Assembly (NCBI GenBank): GCA_035267045.1
Contig: DATFMH010000119.1
Span: 1 to 20,548 of the forward strand
DNA length: 20,548 nt
Direction of reading: 5' to 3'
DNA from: DATFMH01 sp035267045
GTDB lineage: Bacteria; Bacteroidota; Rhodothermia; Balneolales; DATFMH01
In this document: one piece after another, positions 7,761 to 15,268 of the stretch
Layout of the letters: every line of letters starts with the position of its first letter
How positions within the stretch are numbered: position 1 is the first letter of the stretch
Notes under the pieces: model-generated
Seen by the model: the letters and a program-made list of their open reading frames with translations, nothing else
Told to the model about the DNA's origin: nothing
The model's database searches: none
Made by a program: the position numbers and the translations under genes

Positions 7761-9329
7761 TTATTTAATTAACGTGAGTTCTTTCGTTTGCGTAAATGAT
7801 CCCGCTTTCAGGCGATAAATATATACGCCACTTGATAATGCAGAACCATCAAATCTAACCGTGTAATGGCCTGCGGCTCTTTCACCACGAACCAGAGTTT
7901 GAACCTTTTGTCCCAAAATATTGTACACACTCAACGTAACCATGCTTTTCTGCGGTATCTGAAAAGCAATATTTGTTGTTGGGTTAAAGGGATTGGGATA
8001 GTTCTGTTCCAACTTATATTTCGATGGTGTTGTTGAAGTAACGGGCTGTTCAATAGCAGTTGCTGTATTGGTTGCACCATAAACTCTTACATCACCAAGA
8101 TATAAATATTTTGAGGTGCTCGTACTCGAAACTCGCAGCCATGGATAGACTCTCACATACATTGTCTGTCCATCTTTCACCGTTACACCAAGGCCATTTG
8201 AATTGATACCATCTAATGTAGTATCAACAACAGCTTTTTCAACAAGACTGTCATTTTTGATAAGTGCCTTTGGATTTGAAAAGTCAGAACTCATTGAATA
8301 ATAGACGTCCGCATACATTCCTTTGATACCTTTATCACCTATCTTCATAGCAAGGGAATCGACCGTCATATCGTAACCACTCTTCGGACCAAAAGCGAAT
8401 TGTACATATCTTTTTGCATTATATGAAGTTTCCTGAGGCCAGGAGCCTTCTCCGCTTGAACCACTTGTACTATTGTTAGGCTTGAACTTTTGAACATAAT
8501 CAGTGGTATATGAATTATCATAACCGATCTGTAGTCCACTGGTATCTTCGACAGATGCTTTCGCGTTACCGGTTGCGGCAACAGAAGTAGTATCACTTTT
8601 ATTCAACATCCAGGTTAATGTTGCTAAATTCGAAGTTGTTACTGCCTTAGTAGTTGACCCATAAACCATTACATGACCGATATACATATATTTTGAAGTA
8701 CTTTGTTTTCCTCCTGGTTTGTAAGGATATACACGGATGTAAATTTTCTTACCAGCAGGAACGGCTATACTAAGACCTGCCGATGCGACATAGCCTTTTA
8801 ATGTTGTATCCTTTAAGCTGGGGTGCTCTGTTAAAGAGTCTAATAGAGCGATTTTTGTGGGACTTGAGAAATCTTTGCTGGTTGAATAATAGATCGCAGC
8901 ATAGAATCCCTTTTGTCCTTTAGATCCAATCCACATGGAAATGGAATCAGCTGTCATTGTATAACCACTCTTTGGACCTACAGCAAATTCAACATACCTG
9001 TTTTTATTGTATGATGATTCATCAGGCCAGTAGTTTGTTTGTGAGCCACTTGTTGAAGCATCTGGTTTCAACTTCTGAATTGTTGTATCCTTGGTAGTCG
9101 AAAGCTGAGTACTCCACCATGATGGTGGCTCTGTCGGAGGCTCATATGCCGAAGCCAGTCCAACTATATTTTCAGACATTGCAGTGAGATTGCCTGAAAC
9201 CTGAGCTGATGTAGTATCATTTTCAGTCAACCTCCATGTTGCGTTATCTTCAGATTGCGCCATTACCAGAGTGGTGCAGCACAATACCAAAGAAAAAAAG
9301 AACAAATTTGTAAATATCTTTTTCTTCAT
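7761..9329 (-). CDS. Secreted two-module protein with type IX secretion sorting domain
   Basis: A 522-residue exported protein with no catalytic domain. The start at 9329 is chosen over upstream in-frame codons because it begins a good signal peptide (MKKKIF to VMAQ) and is preceded by AAAGGG eight bases away. It contains two copies of a module of roughly 190 residues (about 30-225 and 235-420). Each opens with TW-x-L...DTTS...GN...GL, then KPDASTSG or KPNNSTSG, a WP-x-E..YN..RYV-x-F..GPKSGY block, and ends IR/VRVYP...SKY-Y-G..VYG. The last about 85 residues (YKLEQNYPNPFNPTTNIAF to KELTLIK) are a T9SS type A sorting domain, so it is probably delivered to the cell surface or medium. The same module occurs once in each adjacent GH28 enzyme. 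A role in binding pectin or holding enzymes at the surface is inferred only from this context. Confidence 0.85.
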   Translation of the reverse strand: MKKKIFTNLFFFSLVLCCTTLVMAQSEDNATWRLTENDTTSAQVSGNLTAMSENIVGLASAYEPPTEPPSWWSTQLSTTKDTTIQKLKPDASTSGSQTNYWPDESSYNKNRYVEFAVGPKSGYTMTADSISMWIGSKGQKGFYAAIYYSTSKDFSSPTKIALLDSLTEHPSLKDTTLKGYVASAGLSIAVPAGKKIYIRVYPYKPGGKQSTSKYMYIGHVMVYGSTTKAVTTSNLATLTWMLNKSDTTSVAATGNAKASVEDTSGLQIGYDNSYTTDYVQKFKPNNSTSGSSGEGSWPQETSYNAKRYVQFAFGPKSGYDMTVDSLAMKIGDKGIKGMYADVYYSMSSDFSNPKALIKNDSLVEKAVVDTTLDGINSNGLGVTVKDGQTMYVRVYPWLRVSSTSTSKYLYLGDVRVYGATNTATAIEQPVTSTTPSKYKLEQNYPNPFNPTTNIAFQIPQKSMVTLSVYNILGQKVQTLVRGERAAGHYTVRFDGSALSSGVYIYRLKAGSFTQTKELTLIK

Positions 9330-9395
9330 AATTATTACCCTTTTCATTAATGTTAACATTTGAATTAACCAATATCGGGTTTCTTTTCCCTCGGC

Positions 9396-11273
9396 TTACA
9401 ACCCTTTCAAAGAGGCTCCTTTCTGAAGCACATATCCTGAAAAAGTTGCGGTCTGACCGGTCGCCAGTGGCCAGACAGCCAAGGCTGATGTCCTGGGCGA
9501 TTGTGTGACCCCCGAAACGGTCACATTTCCTACATACATATACTTCGTGGTACTTGTAGTTCCTCCCGGTAACCACGGATAAATTCTGATATATAACATT
9601 TGTCCGTCATTAACCGTATTGCTTATATTTTTCAAACTATATCCCGTAAAAATCTTTTTCGTTACTGCATTATCGACCAGGGAATCAATCTCGGTTAATT
9701 TCTGAGAATTTGAGAAATTTGAATCTGTTGAATAATAAATACTGGCGTTCATCCCCTTAATACCTTTATTACCAATCAACATAGAAAGGGTATCGACTGT
9801 TAAATTATACCCGCTCTGTGGTCCCAGTGAAAATTCCACATACCGACTCGTGTTAATACCCTTGTCGTCGGGCCAGGAATGAGTACCCGAAGAACCACTG
9901 GTTGATGCATCCGGTTTGACCTTCTGAACTTTCCTTGACGTTCCGGATGCCGGAACCTCATAAGCTGGGTCCAATCCCGAAATAGTCTCTGATTTCGCCG
10001 TTATATGGCCATAGCCATTACCATCAACTTTGATCACTGTATGGGAAGTATCTACGGTGGCATTGCGAATCATAAGTCCCGAAGTGGCCGATATATTATT
10101 ATTCTTCAAAATGATATTTTTCATATGCTTCTCCGGAAGCCCCACTATTACGCCGGCCGTCGGTGACCCGGTCGAGGTTAAATTGATGATACTAATATCA
10201 TGAAAGTACGGCGTCGTCGATGTTATCGGTTGAGCAGGATCTGACTGGGAAGGTATATGGGGATAATAGGTCGTAAACAGGATGGGGTTTTCCACATTTG
10301 TCATGGTGTTATTCTTGTAGATAATATCCCGGATATTTCCACCCTTACTTCGATTGGTTTTGATCCGGAAACCATTTGTTGTACCGTTAAAAGTGTTATT
10401 TTCCACATACATACTATCTACTCCTCCATTGGTCTCACTGCCGATTGAGACCCCATGCCCATGAAAAAACATGTTATTTTTCACATAGATATTTGATGTG
10501 CCCGCATTCGGATCCGATGAATCATACCGGCCTGACTTAACCGCAACATTATCATCACCGGTATCAATAGTATTATATTGAATAGTCACAAAATGGCAGG
10601 TAGCCGGATCTACCCCATCGGTATTGGGTGAATTCGCCGGATTCTTGATCGTTACATGTTCCACCTTTACATGCCAGCACCATTCCAAAGAAACATTAAA
10701 CTGTGCGGAGTTTTGCAGCCTTACACTGTCAATAACAATATTCGTAGAATGGTTCAGCTTGATGAGCCTGGGTCGGGCAATACTTTCTCCGTTGGCCTTT
10801 GCATTATTATAGAGGGTCCACCATTCCTTGCCATTGCCATCTATCGTACCTCCTCCTGAGATACGAATATTCCTGGCATGGTCAGAGGTGATCAGGGGTT
10901 GTAAACTTGACGGTATAGGACCGGTAGTGTCGGTCCCTGCCGGATAGTATGCTTTTTTATCCTTTGTACCTAACAGAGTGGCACCACTTTTGATTTCGAG
11001 AGTCACATTACTCTTCAGGTTTATTGGACCGGTAAGATAGGTTCCGTTAACGAATTCCACCATTCCGCCCCCGGCCTTCGAAGTACTGTCAATAGCGGCC
11101 TGTATTAATTGCGTATTGTCGGTCTTACCATCACCGAAAAATCCGTTCGCCTGCTTTTGGTTTACCTGTTTTTGCAGATTATTCACCGGATTCTTCTTGC
11201 AACTGTAGATCAACACTAAAGCTGTAAGCAATAGAATTGGGTTGAAAATATTTTGTTTACTCTTTCGTATCAA
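9396..11273 (-). CDS. GH28 polygalacturonase lipoprotein B with C-terminal module
   Basis: Hydrolyses alpha-1,4-galacturonosyl links in pectin or polygalacturonate. The signal peptide ends in lipobox LIYSC, acylated at Cys25. The right-handed beta-helix occupies about 45-415 and carries all GH28 signatures: NTDGVD (Asp219), TGDDNVAVKSG (Asp240, Asp241), GHGVSIGSE (His273) and RIK (303-305). The C-terminal part (about 430-590) is the PDASTSGSS/WPD/YIRIYPW module shared with its neighbours, then a short tail WPL...QKGASLKGL. Translation must start at TTG (11271-11273): the frame has a stop two codons upstream and no ATG that keeps the lipobox. The modular secreted protein follows 66 bp downstream. 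Endo or exo action cannot be decided from sequence. Confidence 0.92.
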   Translation of the reverse strand: MIRKSKQNIFNPILLLTALVLIYSCKKNPVNNLQKQVNQKQANGFFGDGKTDNTQLIQAAIDSTSKAGGGMVEFVNGTYLTGPINLKSNVTLEIKSGATLLGTKDKKAYYPAGTDTTGPIPSSLQPLITSDHARNIRISGGGTIDGNGKEWWTLYNNAKANGESIARPRLIKLNHSTNIVIDSVRLQNSAQFNVSLEWCWHVKVEHVTIKNPANSPNTDGVDPATCHFVTIQYNTIDTGDDNVAVKSGRYDSSDPNAGTSNIYVKNNMFFHGHGVSIGSETNGGVDSMYVENNTFNGTTNGFRIKTNRSKGGNIRDIIYKNNTMTNVENPILFTTYYPHIPSQSDPAQPITSTTPYFHDISIINLTSTGSPTAGVIVGLPEKHMKNIILKNNNISATSGLMIRNATVDTSHTVIKVDGNGYGHITAKSETISGLDPAYEVPASGTSRKVQKVKPDASTSGSSGTHSWPDDKGINTSRYVEFSLGPQSGYNLTVDTLSMLIGNKGIKGMNASIYYSTDSNFSNSQKLTEIDSLVDNAVTKKIFTGYSLKNISNTVNDGQMLYIRIYPWLPGGTTSTTKYMYVGNVTVSGVTQSPRTSALAVWPLATGQTATFSGYVLQKGASLKGL

Positions 11274-11337
11274 AATTTATTTACTGGATTCTATTTTACT
11301 TTTAAGTGAATACATTATTAGTGATTTTAAGTCCCGG

Positions 11338-11368
11338 CATTACTATCCATATGTTACATGGTTGCAAA
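11338..11368 (-). promoter_or_regulatory. Possible Bacteroidota-type promoter of GH28 gene B
   Basis: On the minus strand TTTG (11365-11368) is followed after 19 bp by TAGTAATG (11338-11345), which partly matches the Bacteroidota -33 TTTG / -7 TAnnTTTG pattern. It lies about 65 bp before the start codon, in the only large gap inside the enzyme cluster. The -7 element is weak, so this is tentative. Confidence 0.25.
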
Positions 11369-11470
11369 ATTGTCCACTCCTGTCAGTTGATTTACATCTA
11401 CCCCGGAGTCCATGTTGTAAAGTTCTGTACGCTATAGCCACCATCCCCGACTAAATCTTCCATAAAATTA

Positions 11471-11485
11471 TTACCGGTAACATTA
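11471..11485. promoter_or_regulatory. Candidate operator (site 1) upstream of GH28 gene B
   Basis: TTACCGGTAACATTA, built on the perfect 10-bp palindrome TTACCGGTAA with a CG centre. The identical 15 bases occur upstream of susC. The site lies 198 bp before the GH28 B start. The CG-centred palindrome is the type bound by LacI-family regulators, but no regulator gene is in the window. Confidence 0.55.
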
Positions 11486-11534
11486 ACAGAAACATGATTG
11501 AAATTTGTCAACGGTTTAGTAACTACCAGCATTG

Positions 11535-11561
11535 ACAGAACCGGCAATGTACCGGCTCTGT
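11535..11561. other. Stem-loop downstream of GH28 gene A
   Basis: ACAGAACCGG and CCGGCTCTGT pair over 10 positions (one non-standard on this strand, a G-U on the minus strand) around a 7-base loop. It is about 90 bp past the stop of GH28 gene A and has no T run, so it is not a classical intrinsic terminator. It could stabilise the 3' end of the susCD-GH28 message or attenuate read-through into GH28 gene B. Confidence 0.45.
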
Positions 11562-11651
11562 AACCGTGTTCATAGAATTAGTCAGTAATGAATGATCGTT
11601 TTACTCTAATAGGAACAACTGTTTATTATTACATATCTTTTATTAATTAGT

Positions 11652-13553
11652 TTAAACCCCTTGAACTACAGCTCCTTTTTGCATAATAAATGCTCCGTTT
11701 AAAGGATGGGGTTTTTGATTCGAACTACTTGTAAGTGGCCAAACCATATCACCGGAGGCTTTCGGATATTGCGTTTTTCCATATACTCGCACATATCCGA
11801 TATACATGTACTTTGTTGTACTTGTGGTACCTCCAGGGAGCCATGGATAAATTCTTACAAAGAGTTTTTGTCCACTGGTTACTGTTATATTGAGATAACT
11901 TGTATTCTGACCCGTTAAAGTCGTATCCTTTGCACTGTTTTCAGACAACGAATTGACCTTCGTTAATTTTGTTGGATTGGTATATGACGAACCGACGGCA
12001 TAATAGACGGCCGCATGCATTCCACTTGTACCCTTACTGCCCATGATCAATGCCAGGGAATCAACTGTAAGTCCGTAGTCACTCTTGGGTCCCATTGAAA
12101 ATTGTATGTATCTATTTGAGTTATAATTAGATTCATCGGGCCAGGAGTGTGTTCCTGAAGAACCGCTGGTGGAAGCATCGGGTTGTACTTTTTGTATTTC
12201 ACGGGATGTACCTGAAGAGGGAACTTCATATCCGGCAGACAATCCGGTCAGATCTTCCGCAGGTGCATTTACCTGAATGGGTTGTGTTGTTATAGTTACG
12301 TTCGAAGTATCCAACGTAGCATTCCTGACTTGCATACCCCTGCTGCCGGTTATACCTTTCACATCGATACTCACATTTTTCAATGTGATATTCGTTATAT
12401 GTCTCTCCGGGAGCCCGATAATCTGTCCGCCTGTTGGTGTACCTCCAAACGAGGATGTCACAGAGGAAGTTAAATGATCTATCGTTACATCATGAATATT
12501 AGGCGTTGTTGATCTTATGGGCTGCTTGCTATCCGAAACAGGAATATTAGGATAATAACATGTGAACAGAATTGGATTTTCCACGTCTGTCATTTTGTTA
12601 TTCTTATATTCAACGCCTCGTACATTCCCACCGTTATTCCTGCTTGTTTTAATACGGAACCCGTTGGTTGTACCTTTAAAGGTGTTGTTTTCTACAAATA
12701 CACTATCGACTCCACCATTGGTCTCACTACCGATCGAGACTCCGTGTCCATGCAGAAAAGTATTATTCTTAATATAAATTCTCGAAGTACCTGCATGCGG
12801 ATCATTGGGATCGGGTGAACCGGATTTAATCGCGATGTTATCATCGCCGTCGTCTATTGTACAATTTGAAATAGTTACGTCGTGTGATGTAGCCGGATCG
12901 ATACCATCTGTGTTGGGTGAATTGGAAGGAGCCTTGATGGTTACATTCTGTATCTTTACATGATTATCGTGTTTCAGAAAGATATGGAACATTGGAGAAT
13001 TCTTAATCTGAACACTATCAATAACAATGTTATTTGTATTATCCAGCTCCATTAACCGGGGACGAGCAGGAAGATTATTGCTGCCACTATTTTTAGCATC
13101 ATTATACATCTGCCACCACTCACGTCCGTTTCCGTTGATAATGCCCTGACCGGAAATCCGGATATTTTTGGCGTTATCAGAATGGATTAAAGGTCGCAGT
13201 GTATTCGGTAAAGGCCCCATAGTATCGCTACCTGCCGGATAATACTTCTTTTTGTCAGTAGTGCCATCTATTACAGCGCCTTTCTTGAGCTCTATAGTAA
13301 CATTACTCTTTAAGATAATAGGACCGGTTAGATAGTCTCCCTTGGGAAATACAATAGTACCTCCACCGACATCGGAGGTACTATCTATCACTGTTTGAAT
13401 TCTGTTCGTGTTGTCGACTTTACCATTGCCAACAAACCCATAGGGATTTGGAGCTGATGACTGGTTGTTGCTTACCGGATTATTTTTACATCCTGCAACC
13501 AATGTCATCAAAAATGCGGTTATAATTATAAAAGGTAATAATTTACGATGCAT
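11652..13553 (-). CDS. GH28 polygalacturonase lipoprotein A with C-terminal module
   Basis: A 633-residue paralogue of the enzyme encoded just downstream. Lipobox LVAGC gives an acylated Cys22. The beta-helix domain (about 38-425) shows NTDGID (Asp216), DDGDDNIAIKSG (Asp237, Asp238), LHGHGVSIGSE (His270) and RIK (300-302), so the catalytic set is complete. Residues about 430-592 form the shared module (QPDASTSGSS, WPDE, YIQFSMGPKS, VRIYPWLPGG), then a WPL...QKGAVVQGV tail. It starts 14 bp after the susD stop and is thus the third gene of a susC-susD-GH28 operon. Where the paralogue has EWCWHVKVEHV before the NTDG loop, this one has KHDNHVKIQNV, so the substrate subsites may differ and the two enzymes may divide the work. 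Substrate class is well supported; fine specificity is unknown. Confidence 0.93.
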   Translation of the reverse strand: MHRKLLPFIIITAFLMTLVAGCKNNPVSNNQSSAPNPYGFVGNGKVDNTNRIQTVIDSTSDVGGGTIVFPKGDYLTGPIILKSNVTIELKKGAVIDGTTDKKKYYPAGSDTMGPLPNTLRPLIHSDNAKNIRISGQGIINGNGREWWQMYNDAKNSGSNNLPARPRLMELDNTNNIVIDSVQIKNSPMFHIFLKHDNHVKIQNVTIKAPSNSPNTDGIDPATSHDVTISNCTIDDGDDNIAIKSGSPDPNDPHAGTSRIYIKNNTFLHGHGVSIGSETNGGVDSVFVENNTFKGTTNGFRIKTSRNNGGNVRGVEYKNNKMTDVENPILFTCYYPNIPVSDSKQPIRSTTPNIHDVTIDHLTSSVTSSFGGTPTGGQIIGLPERHITNITLKNVSIDVKGITGSRGMQVRNATLDTSNVTITTQPIQVNAPAEDLTGLSAGYEVPSSGTSREIQKVQPDASTSGSSGTHSWPDESNYNSNRYIQFSMGPKSDYGLTVDSLALIMGSKGTSGMHAAVYYAVGSSYTNPTKLTKVNSLSENSAKDTTLTGQNTSYLNITVTSGQKLFVRIYPWLPGGTTSTTKYMYIGYVRVYGKTQYPKASGDMVWPLTSSSNQKPHPLNGAFIMQKGAVVQGV

Positions 13554-13567
13554 AGTTATTTTAATAC

Positions 13568-15247
13568 TTAATATCCTGGATTCTGTTTAACCGTTGTATG
13601 ATTAAGGTCGATTGCCTTTTGCGGAATTGGACGTAATAGTTTGTATTGTCCATCATTTCCTTTAAACGGATCCACTCCCTGATTAAGCCATAGCTGTATA
13701 TTACGGTTATATTTTTTGTCTCTTTCCATCAGTTTACCTGTTCTTGTAAGATCAAACCAGCGATGATACTCACCTAATAATTCTCTGGCTCGTTCATTCA
13801 GAATTAAATCAATAGTAACCTGAGACGCTGTAATGGTCATGTTAGCCACATCACCAGGCTTCGCTGCCCTGCTTCTTACCACATTTATGGCCTGTGCGGC
13901 TTGTGATAAATTACCAAGCTTGAATTCAGCTTCCGCTTTCACCAAATAGACATCGGCAAGTCGTGCCAGAATGATATTTCTGGTACTTGAATTACTGCCA
14001 AAAGAAGCGTTTGGATCATCAAACTTCTTCACAGGTGGTGGCGTTGGCGCCCCTTGATATCCCTGATACGAATAATCCGGTTCCCAGTCTTGCTCCGGAA
14101 TAATAAGAGTACTATCCCTGTGCTGCGGATCTTGTTGTCTCCATGATGAAACATTATTCTCAGCCCATAATGGAACGTAATAATACTTAACATTCACCTT
14201 ATCAAGTGAGTTATGATCGTTATAAAAGTCATAATAATGCTGATAATAAAAGATCATGAAAGATGATTCCAAACGGGAGTCATATTTTGTAAAAAGACTG
14301 AACAAAAACGGATCAGGATATAACGTATGGGAACGGTAGGGATAGCCCTGAGTTGCGCCTTCTCCCCCAAGATATGGACTGAAGAAATAATTCTGATCAT
14401 TTCCATCCGCTTTGGGATCGATCATAGACGATGAGCTATACTGAACAGAAAAGATAACATTAGGATTATTTTCATTTCCCGGATACCATTCTTTTTCAAA
14501 CGAGATATCATTTAAAGGCTGTCCATTGATGGTTGCATCGGCATACTTGGCAGCCTGCTTAAAGTCTGCTTGTCCTTGACCGTACTTTTTATAGCCTCTT
14601 GTCAGGTATACTTTTGCCAAATAAAAACGCACCGTCCTTTTGTTGACTCTGCCCGGACCGTTTTGTTCAGGAACATCGTTCAACGCATCTTTCATTTGAT
14701 TAATGATGAACGTATAAACGGAGTCGGCTGATGCACGTTTGAAATCAAGAACCGGCTTGTTGATCATATTGGTCGTCAGAGCAACACCACCGTAAAAGCG
14801 GACGAGGTTGAAATAAAACAATGCTCTTAGAAACTTTGCTTCACCCAATCTGCTTTTCAGATCCGAAGAAGAAGCCGTTTTAGAATTATAATAAATGGCT
14901 GTATTAGCTACCTGGATAGCATGATAAGAATCCTCATAATATTGAGTAACATTGCCATTTGAAGGTGTCAGATTAGCGTATGATGCAAGTCCTTTAGGTT
15001 GAGACCGGCCTCGCCAGAATATATCCGTGCCTCCACTATACATCCACACATCATCACTCTGGCCGTATAATGTGCGAAGTTGTGCATACAGTGAGTTCAT
15101 AAGTTTCTGATAACCAGTTTGGGTCTTATAATAACTGTCTGAGTTAATGTTAGACTTATTGGTCTCAGTTATAAAATTCTTGCAACTTGCTATAAGAAAT
15201 AAACCGCAAATTCCTAATAGTAATATGAATTTCTTTTTCATCTTCAT
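13568..15247 (-). CDS. SusD/RagB-family nutrient-binding lipoprotein
   Basis: A 559-residue surface lipoprotein that caps the SusC channel and captures oligosaccharide. Lipobox LIASC puts the lipid on Cys22. The N-terminal KLMNSLYAQLRTLYGQ helix, the KFLRALFYFNLVRFYGG TPR-like segment and the C-terminal RARELLGEYHRWFDLTRTGKL block are hallmark SusD elements in the right order. AAGG about ten bases before the ATG may act as ribosome-binding site. The gene begins 21 bp after susC and is followed within 14 bp by a GH28 gene, which argues for pectin-derived galacturonate oligomers as ligand. No calcium site or sugar-binding aromatic can be assigned with certainty. Confidence 0.95.
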   Translation of the reverse strand: MKMKKKFILLLGICGLFLIASCKNFITETNKSNINSDSYYKTQTGYQKLMNSLYAQLRTLYGQSDDVWMYSGGTDIFWRGRSQPKGLASYANLTPSNGNVTQYYEDSYHAIQVANTAIYYNSKTASSSDLKSRLGEAKFLRALFYFNLVRFYGGVALTTNMINKPVLDFKRASADSVYTFIINQMKDALNDVPEQNGPGRVNKRTVRFYLAKVYLTRGYKKYGQGQADFKQAAKYADATINGQPLNDISFEKEWYPGNENNPNVIFSVQYSSSSMIDPKADGNDQNYFFSPYLGGEGATQGYPYRSHTLYPDPFLFSLFTKYDSRLESSFMIFYYQHYYDFYNDHNSLDKVNVKYYYVPLWAENNVSSWRQQDPQHRDSTLIIPEQDWEPDYSYQGYQGAPTPPPVKKFDDPNASFGSNSSTRNIILARLADVYLVKAEAEFKLGNLSQAAQAINVVRSRAAKPGDVANMTITASQVTIDLILNERARELLGEYHRWFDLTRTGKLMERDKKYNRNIQLWLNQGVDPFKGNDGQYKLLRPIPQKAIDLNHTTVKQNPGY

Positions 15248-15268
15248 GTTTAAATACCTTATGATAAT

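Noticed and set aside
7761..9329. Secreted modular protein as a decayed pectinase
   Set aside because: The frame is intact, with signal peptide and sorting domain both in place; it lacks an enzyme domain by design, not by frameshift.
9330..9359. Ten extra codons at the start of the secreted modular protein
   Set aside because: The chosen ATG gives a standard signal peptide and has AAAGGG at good spacing, which lies inside the longer version.
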